Of a stretch of 64,000 nucleotides of DNA, positions 1 through 11,015 are shown piece after piece. Source of the DNA: Amorphophallus konjac (Eukaryota > Streptophyta > Magnoliopsida > Alismatales > Araceae); assembly GCA_022559845.1 (NCBI GenBank), contig CM040125.1:287790200-287854199 (forward strand), given 5' to 3'. The notes under the pieces were generated by a model. That model worked only from the letters and a program-made list of their open reading frames with translations. It did not search any database and was not told the origin of the DNA. The translations under genes and the position numbers were made by a program. Position 1 is the stretch's first letter. The number at the start of each line of letters is the position of its first letter.

Positions 1-3000
1 ACTGGAGGGGTCTTGAGATATTCTTTCAGCTTCTCAAAGGCTTCCTGACAGCCATCGTCCCAGAGGAATGGTACATCTTTCATCATGAGCTTGTGAAAAG
101 GGTGGCATCTCCCCGACAGATTCGATATGAATCATCGGATATAGGCCAAACGCCCTTGTAGAGATTTTAACTCGTGGAGATTCCTTGGTGGAGGGAGCTC
201 CTGGATAGCTTTAATCTTGGATGGGTCGATCTCAATGCCCCTATGACGGACAATGAACCCAAAGAATTTTCCACTGGACACGCCGAAGGCACATTTCATA
301 GGATTCATCTTGAGTTCATATTTGCGCAGCCTCTGGAACACTATCCTCAGGTCTTGCAGATGACCCTCCTTTCTGCTGGTTTTCACCACCAGGTCATCAA
401 TGTAGCACTCCACTTTCTTGAAGAGCAAATCATCAAAGATCTTCGTCATAGCTCTTTGATAGGTAGCACCGGCATTCTTAAGGCCGAACGGCATTCTTTT
501 ATAATGAAATATCCCCTTCGGGGTGCGGAATGCAGTGTGCACTCTGTCTTCTTCAGCAATCCAGATCTGGTTGTATCCGGATGACCCATCCATGAACGAC
601 AGGGCTTCGTGGCCAGTGGTTGCATCGATCATTACTTCAGTGATTGGCACTGGGAAATCATCTTTCGGGCAAGCCTTATTCAGGTCCCTGAAATCTACAC
701 ATATTCTGATCTGCCCATTTTTCTTCTTCACAGGCACTATATTGGCCAGCCATGTAGTATATTGGTTCTCTTCAACAAAGCCCACATCGATCAGCTTGTC
801 GACTTCTTTGTTGATCTGATTTATCAGTTCGGGACGCATTCTCTGGGCAGGCTGCTTCACAGGGCTTGCCTCTGGGTTCATCGCCAATCAGTGCCGTGCC
901 ACATCAGAACTCAGTCCCGGCATCTCATCATATGTCCATGCGAAGCAGTCTCAGAATTCTTTCAGAAACTGAATATACTGTTCTTTGACAGCTGGCTCCA
1001 ACAATGCACTGAGGAACGTAGGCCTTGGCTCATCTGCTGACCCCAGATTCACTTCTATCAGCTCATCGACGGTGGCCTGGCCTCCGTCCTCAACTTCGGG
1101 TGGGGCTTCTTGCAAATCAATAAAGCCTCCCGGGATATAATCTTCTTCATTCTCATGATTTTCTGCTTCATCACACTGATCATCAGCAGATGCTGGTGCA
1201 TCGTATAAGGCCAATATGGCCGGATTCTGTCCAGTCTGCCCCGAGGACGTGACTGGCTCAGCGGAAAACTTCGAAGTGGAGTCTTCCGTGCTTAGAGGCT
1301 CTTTTGATGTGGGCTCCCCGGAGAGGTTATCATTATGTAGAGCTCGGAACTCTTCTAGAATGCGCCCAAACTCCAGGCACTCTTGCAGCTCTCTGGCTAC
1401 TTGGTCTTCATCCGGGGTTCCCGTGTCAAATTGTGCTTCGGCCTGGAACAGATCCTCTTTGCAAGATGGATTCTCCCAGCACCAACCCTTCTTGGTCTCA
1501 TCAGACATCCTTACCTCCGGCTGGTTGTCTTGGGCTTCATTGTCTGTTATGGATTGATACATAATCTCTTCATCTTCAAAGGGGTATTGATCATACCCTA
1601 CTTCTGGGGAATCTTCATTTGGGTAGAAGGCTGAGATGACATCCACCTCGGCTTCATAGTATCCTTGCAGGGTATAACCCAGTCCCGGGTGCTGTGTGAT
1701 CTTCCTCAGCTCCTTGCTATCTCGAGGCGGATCCCATAACTCCTTGAATGCTTTCTTCTGAGCAGCAGGCTGTACCGATGGCATTTGCATCTTGGAGAAC
1801 ATTTGTGAAACCCGTTGGGTAGTATAATCCAGGCCCGTAATTGGTACCATCAGGTTTGCAGCTTCTTCAGGGGCCATGCAATCTTGATCATCTTCTTCGA
1901 CTGCCTCCCCGGTGTAGAATATGATAGGGGGTTCGCCGAAGCGAGGGATTTCCATAGTCTTTAGGGGCAGCACTGTCTGGTATTCTGTACTGGCTATGGG
2001 CTTGACTAGACCCTGAGGAACTTCCACCTGTGTGTATTTTTCTTTCATCTTTTCTTCAGTATCATCTGGGTGTATGCCAGGAGGAGTGATCCGAGCAAAA
2101 TCACCAGCATAAGAGATGTGAGACACCCCATGCTTTTTAATGTAGCCCTTTGGCGGCGGCGGAGACCAATTTCTTGCTTTCATCCCCGACTTTTCTTGGC
2201 TGACCACAGTTTCTTTTCCTTTATCCCTTTGTGACACCTCGGTGTAATAGGATGCATCGAGCATATGGCACTCGAACACTTCGAAGGGATGTAGGTCTGC
2301 AAACACCCTTTCTTCTTTTCCTTCATGGCAGTATTTTATGCATTGGTGTAGCGTGGATGGCACTATCTGATATTCGTGCAGCCACGGTCTTCCCAGCAGG
2401 GCCTTATACGTGGTGTTGGAGTCGATTACATAGAATCGTACCACGGTAGTGAGGTCGCCCAGTGTGAGGTTGAAATCAGCTACCCCGAGAGGTGTTTCAC
2501 ATTTTTGGTAGAATCCTGCAATCTTCATATCTCTGACCTTGGTGAGCTGCAGATCAAAGTAATATTTCTGATAGATGCGGTATGGGAGAATATTCACAGC
2601 AGCCCCTGGATCTATCAATATTCTGCTTATCGGCTGACAGTTCAGGGAACCCCTCATATACAGCGATCTATTATGGCCGGAATTTGGGATTAGCATATCA
2701 TCCTCCGTGAACGTGACTGATGGCCCAGCATTCACTTCTGCCAAGAGTGCTTCACATTGTGCTGGAGACTGCAGGGCATCCACGATTGCTTTGCGAGCTT
2801 CTTCGCTCAGAGAGAGAATTTCCCAGATGGAGAATCTGGTAGGGAGCTTCTTCAGCATTTTCATGACTTGACTGCCCACCCGGACATTAGATAGTCTCAT
2901 CTCCTCTGCCCATCGGGGTCTTGGAGGTTCATGTGGTGCCTGTGGCCTTTGCTGCCCATTTTCAATTTTATCTTCTTCATCGGTCTCCCGGAAGGCTTCT

Positions 3001-3953
3001 TCTGTAGCGACTGCCCCTAGTTTTGCTAGAGGGTTACCTTCTTCATCTTCTTCATGCTGTTTCTGCTTTCCAGCCGCTGTCTGCTGGCATTTATTACTTT
3101 TATCTGGAGCAGTATGAGCCGGTTGCTCATTTTCTAAGCTGGACAGGAACTCCAGGAATGAAGGGGCTTCATCTGCCTTCTTTTTGTCCTGGTACAGACT
3201 GGCAGGGGGAGGAACTTGGACACCTCGTATCTCTGGTTCCGGGATTTGATAGGGTTGCTCCCCTCTGAACATGATATTATGGTTGGCTGGTGGTGGGCGC
3301 CCCCATCTTCTCCCAGAACGTGTTGCATGGGCCGAGGTAGAGGCTTCGGCATGGTTAGCTTCTAGCGGAGCGTTGGATGCTTCCGGCTCATCATCCTCCC
3401 CGGGCAAGGAGAAGAGTACTGACAGAGTGTTACATTGTACTGTCGTGACCTTCTTTCCTTTCTTGGATTTGGGCCGTTTCTTCTTCTTTTGGGAATTTGG
3501 CTTTGCTGGCTCCTGCCCCCAGAAGGGCTCATTTTCAGCTTTTTCTTGTTCTGCCTCTGGCTGCTCTTTAATTTTCAATTCTTCGAGCTGTTCCCAGAGT
3601 ATACAGTCTTTCATCAGCAGATGCTTGGGCTTCTTCTGCTCGTACTCATCGAGCTCATTAATATATTGCTGCAGGCGCCTGGCTGCAGGGCTTACTTCTT
3701 TATGTGTAGGGAGGGGAGTTTGTCTCCTCCGATTGTGAGTAGGGATCCGGTTGACTGGTCCAGTCTCAGTTGTATGCCATATTGGCTTTATCGGAGGCGG
3801 CTCAGGCCTTGGTGTAACACCCCGATAACTGCTCCGCTGGTACTGGCTGCAGGAGTCTTCTTTCTGCTTTTTATGGGTATCATCTGCCATCCTTCCTGAT
3901 CTTCTGTGGGGTGAGGAAGCAAGCTTCATAGGTATGCTTGGTGCATTCTTCAA
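1..3953 (-). pseudogene. pol: Tat A pol: long N-terminal region, protease, reverse transcriptase (broken)
   Basis: One reading frame runs from 3953 to the left edge. About 430 acidic, low-complexity residues precede an aspartic protease (ILIDPGAAVNILP near 2600-2640, flap end ALLGRPWLHE near 2380). After an acidic linker comes the reverse transcriptase: FRDLNKACPKDDFP near 690, DGSSGYNQI near 590, and the catalytic YIDD near 405. In-frame stops fall at 951-953, near 885-890 and at 132-134; each is TGA where CGA would fit the family, which suggests CpG decay. The protease active site reads DPG rather than the usual D(S/T)G, a probable loss of function. The frame is +1 relative to gag with a 74-base overlap. 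No active enzyme is expected. Confidence 0.9.
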
Positions 3954-6051
3954 CGGCCTCCTTGGGCAGCTGTTGGTAGACTGAGATCATATTGGCAGCC
4001 ATTCTCCAGGGTGGAGGCTCATGTGGATGGGGCGGCTTTACCTGGTAATCTCCCAGCTGCAGCTCACCTTTCTTGACCATTCCTTCCATGATATCTTTGA
4101 AGACATAACAATCTTCAATTGCGTGCCCCAGCGCGCGGTGAAATGGACAGAACAGCGGATCATCTTTCTTTGCTGCATCTGCTGGCCTTTTGGGTTCAGG
4201 CAATGTTACCTTATTGAACTTATATGCCCAGTTGAATAGTGCGGCCGTCTTATCTTTCGGGAAGGAATATGCTTTTCTCATCTTGTCTCTCAGAGAGACT
4301 TTATCCTTCCTTTCTGCTGTATCTGCCAGCGGGGGAGCTTCATCTGCCCCTTTCTTCCCCTTCTGTTGCTCGAAGGTTCTGAAATCGACGGTGTTGGCCT
4401 CGGAGTGTGATGGCCGTCGCTCATTGGATTTTCCCTTCAGCATAGTGGGAGCATTGGCGGTCGGACGCTTGGACAAGAACGTCTCGACCTCGGCCACTAT
4501 ATTGTTCAATCGGTCAAATGTTCTGACATCTGCACCGATCATCTTTTCTAGCACCTCCCTCCTGAGGCTCTGCTTGCATATCTGCACCGCATCTTCCTGA
4601 TGAGGAGGCCTTCGGCATCTCATGGCTAAATTCCTCCACCTTTTGATGTAGTCCAGTGTAGTCTCATCTTGTTTCTGCCTGGTTGCATATAGCTCTACTA
4701 TCGTGATTTCCCTTTCCGTGACATGAAATCTGTCGCGGAATTTTCTCTGCATATCAGGCCAATCAGCCACTGACCCAGCTGGCAGGCTTGAGTACCATTC
4801 AAAGGCCAACCCAGTGAGGGATGAGCCAAAGAACTTGAGCAGATAAGCTTCATCGACTGCTAGGTCGCCCATAATTGTAGTGTAGTAGGCTATATGCTCC
4901 CTAGGGGAGCCCTGGCCATTGAATTTCTCAAACTTTGGCGGCTTACTGATGCCTGGAGGTAGTCTTTTGGCAGCATACTGGGGAGGATATGGTACCCTGT
5001 ACACATCATAGGCACTAGTATCATCTCCAGTCTTTTCTGAAAGCTTCATTTCCACAATTCTTTCAATCATCTGCTTGTGGGCTACAGCTGGATCTATATC
5101 TTCTGGAAAGAAGTGGGCTTGTTGCTGGCTGTGAGGAGTTGTCATCATAGTGGCGCGCAAGATGGGCGCGGTAGGCTGTTTCTGGGACACAGAGGGCTGA
5201 GCCACTGTCTGCTGTGGAACAGGTTGGCTTGGTGCTTTGCCCTTATCAGCTAGGAGGGGGTTAGCTGGAATAGCCGTCTCTGCTGAGCTGGATGTCTGCC
5301 CCACAGGTTCAGCTTGCTTTGAGACTGATGTAGCTTCCTGTCTCTCATTGAGCTGTCTTCGGAGAGCATTGATCTCCTGTTGGTATCTTCTGAACATCAT
5401 CTGGATCATGGGATCCATGGTTGATGGGATTTGTATATCTTCAGAAGTCCCTTCAGCATCATCAACGAAGGGGTTATCTCCATCTTCTGTTGTTACCACA
5501 TTAACTGTCATAGTGGTAATCCTGCGGGCTTCATCATCAATTTTCATTTTATCCTTTGCGGCCTGGCCTCTTCTTGTGACAGGACCAGGTCTAGTTGCCA
5601 GCCTGAGCAATTCATCTGGCTGAGTTGGTAGTATATCTTGCCCCCTGGCCAGTCCAGCCATGTTGCAGGCGAAGATTTGTATCTTTCCTTTTCGCCTGTA
5701 GACCTTTCTTTTTATTTGGCTAGGATATCTGAGCCGGTCAAAGACCGATATTCTTTCTTTGTCTTCTTCCCCGTGCAGGTCTTCTTCATTATATCTGGCC
5801 CTGAGGCCTTCTTCATAGTCATTCGAATCGGAGGAGGAGGCTCCGATCATCATTTCTTGGAAGGTTTCTTCTTCTTCATCATCCCTGGTGCCCAAGGCAC
5901 GGGATAGTCTTTGTTGACCTAGGGCAGAGCTCCCTAGGTAGTGGAAGTAGTCTTGGACTACTTGCTTTGTCTCCTCTGGGTCGCGCCTTTGCGGCTCAGG
6001 TTGGAGCATCAGTCTGTCCTGGCCCTTTTGTTGCCAGGCCAGTCTCGTCAC
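3880..6051 (-). CDS. gag: Tat A gag polyprotein
   Basis: A 723-residue open frame. A retrotransposon gag domain occupies about residues 370-500, with AFEWYSSLPAGSVADWPD and a KFRDRFHV...LDYIKRWRNLAMRC stretch typical of Tat and other plant Ty3/gypsy capsids. A Cys/His cluster CPFHRALGHAIEDCYVFK near residue 650 is the Tat form of nucleocapsid motif. The N-terminal 300 residues are charged and rich in Q, P and A. The frame is open upstream to a single TAA at about 6115, above which the upstream ORF lies in the same frame, so the true start may be higher. The 3' end overlaps pol by 74 bases, consistent with a frameshift or with decay. It would package element RNA in cytoplasmic particles. Confidence 0.88.
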   Translation of the reverse strand: MTRLAWQQKGQDRLMLQPEPQRRDPEETKQVVQDYFHYLGSSALGQQRLSRALGTRDDEEEETFQEMMIGASSSDSNDYEEGLRARYNEEDLHGEEDKERISVFDRLRYPSQIKRKVYRRKGKIQIFACNMAGLARGQDILPTQPDELLRLATRPGPVTRRGQAAKDKMKIDDEARRITTMTVNVVTTEDGDNPFVDDAEGTSEDIQIPSTMDPMIQMMFRRYQQEINALRRQLNERQEATSVSKQAEPVGQTSSSAETAIPANPLLADKGKAPSQPVPQQTVAQPSVSQKQPTAPILRATMMTTPHSQQQAHFFPEDIDPAVAHKQMIERIVEMKLSEKTGDDTSAYDVYRVPYPPQYAAKRLPPGISKPPKFEKFNGQGSPREHIAYYTTIMGDLAVDEAYLLKFFGSSLTGLAFEWYSSLPAGSVADWPDMQRKFRDRFHVTEREITIVELYATRQKQDETTLDYIKRWRNLAMRCRRPPHQEDAVQICKQSLRREVLEKMIGADVRTFDRLNNIVAEVETFLSKRPTANAPTMLKGKSNERRPSHSEANTVDFRTFEQQKGKKGADEAPPLADTAERKDKVSLRDKMRKAYSFPKDKTAALFNWAYKFNKVTLPEPKRPADAAKKDDPLFCPFHRALGHAIEDCYVFKDIMEGMVKKGELQLGDYQVKPPHPHEPPPWRMAANMISVYQQLPKEAVEECTKHTYEACFLTPQKIRKDGR

Positions 6052-6114
6052 CCGAGCATTCAGATGCTCGGCCCTGGGATATTTGAAGATATCAGCCTGT
6101 CTGGCACAGGCTCC

Positions 6115-7068
6115 TTATCTTCTTGCAGTAATCATAGTGACTGGTTCACTTCTTCTCATATTGCCAACTTGACAGCGGTTGGCAGCAGCATTGTGGATCT
6201 TCTCTTCCCATCTCTTGCCCCTGGCCATGGGATGGGTGGTGGTGAAGTTTTCCCTGGTTTCGTATCTTCTGCCCCTCATCATGGGGCGAACATCAGTCAT
6301 ATCTCTTTCCTGACCCTCAATCTCATCTCTCCTCCCCCGGGTCCCGGGGTAGACAGCAGTAGCATTTCTTTCATCTCTCTTCGCCTCCCTTCTGCCCCCT
6401 GCTCTGAGGCGGGCAACAGTGACATCAGTAAGGTTCTCTCTGTCTTCAGCTGGGGCCCAGCTTCGGATCCTCTTCGGTCGCCAGACCTGTTTGTATTTTG
6501 CTGGCTTGGGCGCCAGCGGCTTCTTTTCAGCAGCCTCCCAGTTGGCCCTCCTAGTGGCCAAAACCTGGAATTTGTTGTCAGTTGGGATGGTTGGGACAAT
6601 TCTGTCCGGCCGGACTCCCCTGGGACGACCGTCAAGGCTCGCCCTAATAGCACCCATCATTATCGTCTTTCCGGAATTGGAAAGGCGACGATCAACAGCA
6701 ATAGACCGGCTCCTCCGGTTGGTTTTCTTCCCCTTCTGGGCGGCAGTGGGGACCATCTCTCTTTTCTGGACATGATGGACGTAGCAGGCGACGGCCGTGG
6801 GGGCTGTTTTCTTCGGTAAGCCATCCTTGCGGTCAGCGGTCTTCACCGGGGCGCTTGCAGCAGCGCCTTGCTCCTCGTCATCGACCTGTAGAAGGTCGGT
6901 GTATACAACGCCCAAGCAGTTGGGCAGCCCGACAGCTGGGGGAAACGAACCGAACGCCAGTGGTACCGCCAGGTACCCCTCCTGGACATGCATGTCCACC
7001 GGTTGCTTGTCGAAGCATACAGGCGCGATTTGAGTCGTCATTGCAGTTTCCTGAAAATAAGGAAGCAT
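6115..7068 (-). CDS. Upstream ORF of Tat A, unknown function, in frame with gag
   Basis: 317 residues from an ATG at 7068 or an in-frame ATG at about 7041. It lies in the same frame as gag and is separated from it by one TAA. The N-terminal 80 residues are neutral to acidic; the rest is strongly basic and rich in Arg with repeated RGRR-like clusters, suggesting nucleic-acid binding or a nuclear role. I recognise no domain. It sits where Ogre-type Tat elements have an extra ORF1, so it may be ORF1 or simply the N terminus of a long gag. A TTATTTTCAG splice-acceptor-like sequence lies just before the second ATG (about 7045-7056, minus). Confidence 0.6.
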   Translation of the reverse strand: MLPYFQETAMTTQIAPVCFDKQPVDMHVQEGYLAVPLAFGSFPPAVGLPNCLGVVYTDLLQVDDEEQGAAASAPVKTADRKDGLPKKTAPTAVACYVHHVQKREMVPTAAQKGKKTNRRSRSIAVDRRLSNSGKTIMMGAIRASLDGRPRGVRPDRIVPTIPTDNKFQVLATRRANWEAAEKKPLAPKPAKYKQVWRPKRIRSWAPAEDRENLTDVTVARLRAGGRREAKRDERNATAVYPGTRGRRDEIEGQERDMTDVRPMMRGRRYETRENFTTTHPMARGKRWEEKIHNAAANRCQVGNMRRSEPVTMITARR

Positions 7069-7100
7069 ACGGAATCAGAATTTTGAGGGGGGGCCCGCGG

Positions 7101-7117
7101 GGCCTCCTATTTTGGCG
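7101..7117 (-). promoter_or_regulatory. Leader arm of a predicted U5/leader stem enclosing the primer site
   Basis: On the sense strand this reads CGCCAAAATAGGAGGCC. It pairs with the U5 segment at 7415-7431 (16 of 17 positions). The two arms flank the likely primer site, like the U5-leader stem of retroviruses. Function is inferred. Confidence 0.5.
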
Positions 7118-7137
7118 TAGAGATGAAGGGAGACTCA

Positions 7138-7156
7138 GGTCCCACCGGGCGTGCCA
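7138..7156 (-). promoter_or_regulatory. Candidate primer-binding site of Tat A
   Basis: Sense-strand TGGCACGCCCGGTGGGACC begins with the TGG expected for pairing with a tRNA CCA end and lies four bases after the inferred LTR end (TTCCACA). I could not assign the tRNA. The lack of a named tRNA is the main doubt. Confidence 0.5.
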
Positions 7157-7249
7157 GACTTGTGGAACGCGGCCTTTTCCTTTCTCTTTTTTTTTCTTTT
7201 TATCTTCTTATTTATTTTTATTTATTTGTTTATTTATTTATATTCTATC

Positions 7250-7431
7250 GGTGGATTTATTGGCGTGCCAGTCACATGCATGACGATTTCATTGTGCGCT
7301 CGATCTGACGTGGTCAGTCGATTGTGAGGTCCGAGTCGGGACCAGAAGCCCGTCATACCATAAAGGTTATGACGTTAATTACGCCCTTCCAAGGAAGGAC
7401 AACCCTTGATTAAACGCCGAAATAGGAGGCC
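7250..7431 (-). repeat. Conserved U5 block shared by three Tat LTRs
   Basis: About 180 bases, including the tract GACTGGCACGCC near 7262-7273, recur in the LTR at 61165-61337 in the same orientation and in LTR F at about 55890-56085 in opposite orientation. This fixes the orientation of each LTR and is better conserved than the middle of the LTRs. Confidence 0.75.
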
Positions 7432-8042
7432 TCGAAAGGCGAACAGATGTTCACATACTTAATTTTAAACTTCATACCAGGGCCAGGGAGGCGGGTAAGA
7501 TAATGACATCAATCACGGAAACAGACTATAACGCTGAACCGGCGGTTCGAAACGACTAGACTTGGGGGAAAGAGGGAAAGGAGGATATCAATCACGGACA
7601 GGCTGAGCCATGACAGCGATGGAGGTTCACGGCATCGATCAACCTTTTGACAGCATTTCCTCTTAATCTGGATTATGCCCAAGGGGAAATAGGCTATCAC
7701 CCACGGAGTGTCGAGGTGAAAGCCGAGAGAAAGAAAGAGGTCGAGCCTCTCGATCCATATATACGGACTATAGGGTAATATGTGATCTCCCCTTCGGAAA
7801 GCTAGCGGGACTCATGCAGTGACAGAATCCACACTAGCAAAAGGGGTCGTTTATAAATCCGATGGCGGAGGATAAGGGGATCTAGTTTCCTTTTAAATTT
7901 GTCCCCGGACCAGATATGATGACTCATGGGCATCCCCGGATGAACTGAGTTGAAGTAATGGGGGGGGTTTCAATTGTATGTAGGAATAGGCTCCTGGGGC
8001 AGATTGGGTGTGCATACAGGTTCCTGGCGCCAGAAGAATGCC

Positions 8043-8175
8043 AGTGGGTTAGGTTCTCGGCGCATGAAGATGCAAAGGGGGTTAAGTTCTCGGCGCATGA
8101 GGATGCAAAGAGGGTTAAGTTCTCGGCGCATGAGGATGCAAAGAGGGTTCCCGGCGCGCAGGGAAGAAGGCCAGG
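8043..8175. repeat. Short tandem repeat in LTR A, unit about 34 bases
   Basis: Three adjoining units each contain GGTTAAGTTCTCGGCGCATG or a close variant followed by GATGCAAAG; a fourth decays into TTCCCGGCGCGC. Each unit carries one arm of the C(C/T)CGGCGC stem motif. Confidence 0.8.
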
Positions 8176-8949
8176 GTATGGGGGCTCCCGGCGCGCAGGG
8201 AAGGAGATGTACCTGGGGGTTCTCGGCGCCTGCAGGAGTGGCACCGGGAGCTGTTCATCTGGTTCACTGTAGGCCAACCCGAGAGGCACGAAGGCGCCGG
8301 GACGAGAATCAGAGCTTACGATGCTCTATTTTGGGTTTCATGTTGGTTAGGGTTGAGGCAAGTGGGCCCTGGGGCATCAGAATGGCTCAACTCACTGGAC
8401 TTCAATCTGTTTCGGTATAGGTTCCAAGGAAGGCCGGGAACATAGAAAGATTGGGCGTGGGACAATAAGATATAGGGAGCCTCTATCACCACTGATAGAT
8501 AAGGTCCCGGGGATGAGTTTCATGTCATCTCAGGCATCCTGGGAGAATTTTGACATCATCTCCCCTGGGCTTAACATTTGCCAGAGAATGATAGACGATC
8601 ACCCACTGAATGTCGGGGTGAAAGCCAAGAAATAGAGGGGTATGGAACCCCTGGCGCCCGTGTGTGCTTGGAGCAATACATTGATATACCTTTTGTGACC
8701 GTAGAAGCTTATGCAGTGGCAGAGCTTCCTTGGTCTTAAGGTTTACAAAAGCCGATCAAGTTCGAGAAACCACGTAGAAAAAGGGGAGTTACTCTCACTA
8801 GTTGTCGTCCCAGAGGTGCATATGACGGCCGAAGGCATCCCTTGACAGAGAGTGGGGTTCTGTTGAGCAGCTCACGAGGGTATTTTTAGGGTTTTTTAAT
8901 AGTAGCCAGGGCTTAAAGATTTGAGAGAGGTTTTTGGCTTAAAAAAAAG

Positions 8950-9235
8950 GGGGGTTCCCGGCGCCAAAATCATCGCGCCGGGAAGAGTCCTTCAGGGGTT
9001 ACTATTGGGTGTGCCGGGAAGCGAATGCCAAGGGACTCTCGGCGCAGGAAGCTTCGCGCCGGGAGGAAACCTCCTAGGTTGTTGTTCGGTGCGCCGGGAA
9101 GCGAATGCCAAAGGGATCTCGGCGCAGGAAGCTTCGCGCCGGGAGGAAACCTCCTAGGTTACTGTTCGGTGCGCCGGGAAGCGAATGCCAAAGGGAAGAA
9201 TAGGGTTATCGGCGCAGGAAGACCCGCGCTGAGGG
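8950..9235. repeat. Tandem repeat of about 90 bases with GC stem-loops in LTR A
   Basis: Units carry a stem such as TTCCCGGCGC (8955-8964) with GCGCCGGGAA (8975-8984), then AAACCTCCTAGGTT and GCGCCGGGAAGCGAATGCCA. Three units are obvious, the second and third nearly identical. Confidence 0.85.
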
Positions 9236-11015
9236 CTGTTCATCCGTTTTACTGTTCTGGAGGCCGAAATGGTGAGGGCACCGAGAGGGGTTCAGGGTTT
9301 TACGGTGCTCTGTTTTTGGTTTTAATGGTGGTTTGGGCAGAAACTAACGGATTCTATGGGCTCTAGACTGCTCAAGGCATCCACTCTGAGTTGGATTAGG
9401 TCTAGAATTCAAAGGAGTATTAGTGTTCGAGAGGCATCTGGGAAGCCGGAATCTGAATGCCCCTGTCCATCGCCATTGTCACGCAGAGCTTGGGGACATA
9501 CTTGATCTGGTCATTCGTCGCCCTGGGAGCCAAGAGATGACTATCTCTGGCCCCAGAGGCGACTTAGATGACATCAACGGATGAAGCACGCACGCTTAGA
9601 ACCCCGGAGTTTCTCAAGCTTGACCATTGTATGACACAGCTTCATCCCAGCAGCCAAGGGATAGTCTGTCCCGGGCTCTGGGCTGAGCACTGATGGTGCT
9701 AAGAAGCAGAGAGAAGAAACAGGTAAATCGGATTATCATGCAGCTGATTTGCAGAGAACGTGGGGAAGGGCAATAGAGTTTCAGAGGAAGCAAAAAAAAT
9801 CAGGCTTAAACTATAGCCCACCATACATATATATCCATTCGTTTGGCGATGCCCATCGGGGAAGACACACAGTGGGAAAGCCCAGACCATACACCACTCT
9901 AATACTCAAGCCGATTACAAGGCAGGGGTGAGGGGAAGGGGAACAAACAGATGCCGAGATATCTCGGCTACATCGCATGAATCAAGATAAAGCTTGAAAC
10001 GATTACATAAAGCAGAAGACAAGAAAACATGGGGGGGGGGGGAGGGCGGAGCATTGACTCCTCTCCCTCCCCCAGATGCCCACCTGGAGCTTCTTCCCTG
10101 GGGATCGGTCTCTTCTCTCTTTCTTTTTCAGCGGAGGAGGCTCCCTCTCTCTGGTCTCTTCTCTTTTTTTTCTTTCTGATCGATGGCCCGGCTTCCGATC
10201 CCCTCCCCATTTCAAAGAGGGTTTGCTTTTATAGCTCTCATCCCTCTGTTCTCTCGGTGGAGGGCAGTCGGTGTGGCTTGTTCCATTCGAGACATCTCCC
10301 GGCGCGATAAGTCGCCCCCTATTGAGGCTCCCGGCGCCATTAACAGAAGCCCAAATGGCCGGCCCATCTAGTGCCTTCAGGCCTCATATGTGCCTTAGGC
10401 TTCTCTTTATGCTTTCTTTTGAATTAATCTTTATCAGAACCGAATAAGGCCCACCTTTAGTAGAGACATGACTTTGTTGAGATCGTCTTGAGGCTTGATC
10501 AATGAACTCACTGAGGTTTAATCAGTATTGCCGTCTGAATGACGACAAAACTGGGTATGTTTTATCGGCATTGTCATCTGAGCGGTGACAAGACCGGGCA
10601 TCAGCTTCAGTCTGACAGACTTCGGCCGGGTGTGTAATCTGTGGAGAGGATTGCTCTTCTGTTCTGACTTTGTAGGAGCCCTGACAATCTTTATCTGCCG
10701 GTGCCGGCTTCATCTTTATCTCATATTACATCCATCAGTAAGCTGACATCTGGCTCACCCTGACATATCATCCGTGGATTCTTGGACGAAGCAGTAGTAC
10801 AGCTCTTCTTAAAGGGCTGGGAGGTCTCATCAGTCGAGTGACTGCGGCTTTATCGGCGCTGCCGTCTGAATGACATCGGCACCGGGCATCAGCTTTGGCC
10901 GACAAGGGCTTTAGCCGGGTGAATGGTTAACGAGCTTCATCATTGGTCTTTCACTGTTGGTCAGACCCTCTTTTCAATTGTGCTTCCACCCTTGTTCATT
11001 TTCCAGGTGTCAACA

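Larger units (their letters stand above)
1..11015 (-). mobile_element. Tat-lineage Ty3/gypsy retrotransposon A (left part outside window)
   Basis: Sense is minus. From right to left it has a 5' LTR (7161-11015), a leader with a likely primer site, an upstream ORF, gag, and protease-reverse transcriptase running off the left edge. The right end begins TGTTGACACC on the minus strand and abuts GGAGG (11016-11020), which lies inside the 3' LTR of element B; the intact LTR copy of B has the same GGAGG at 38882-38886, so A inserted there. The lineage call rests on the Tat-style protease and YIDDLVVK reverse transcriptase and on the long LTR. RNase H, integrase and the 3' LTR must lie left of the window. 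Confidence 0.9.
7161..11015 (-). repeat. 5' LTR of Tat A (3.86 kb)
   Basis: Sense strand starts TGTTGACACC at 11015 and ends GCGTTCCACA at 7161. It aligns along most of its length with the LTR at 61098-64000, and its U5 aligns with LTR F. A TATA box (TATAAAAG, minus) lies at 10226-10233. CG-rich stem-loop motifs of the form CCCGGCGC occur upstream of it (10290-10335) and downstream (8030-9230). A G run occurs at 10030-10041. No coding region is supported; the ORFs in it are chance frames. Confidence 0.8.

Noticed and set aside
7300..7345. Sense TGGTCCCGACTCGGACC (about 7326-7343) as the Tat A primer site
   Set aside because: It begins with TGG but lies inside the U5 block, is present in LTRs that lack an internal region, and is not next to a CA end.
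8043..9235. Regularly spaced repeats that could suggest a CRISPR array
   Set aside because: Plant LTR context, spacers themselves repeated, irregular spacing, no cas genes. They are LTR tandem repeats.
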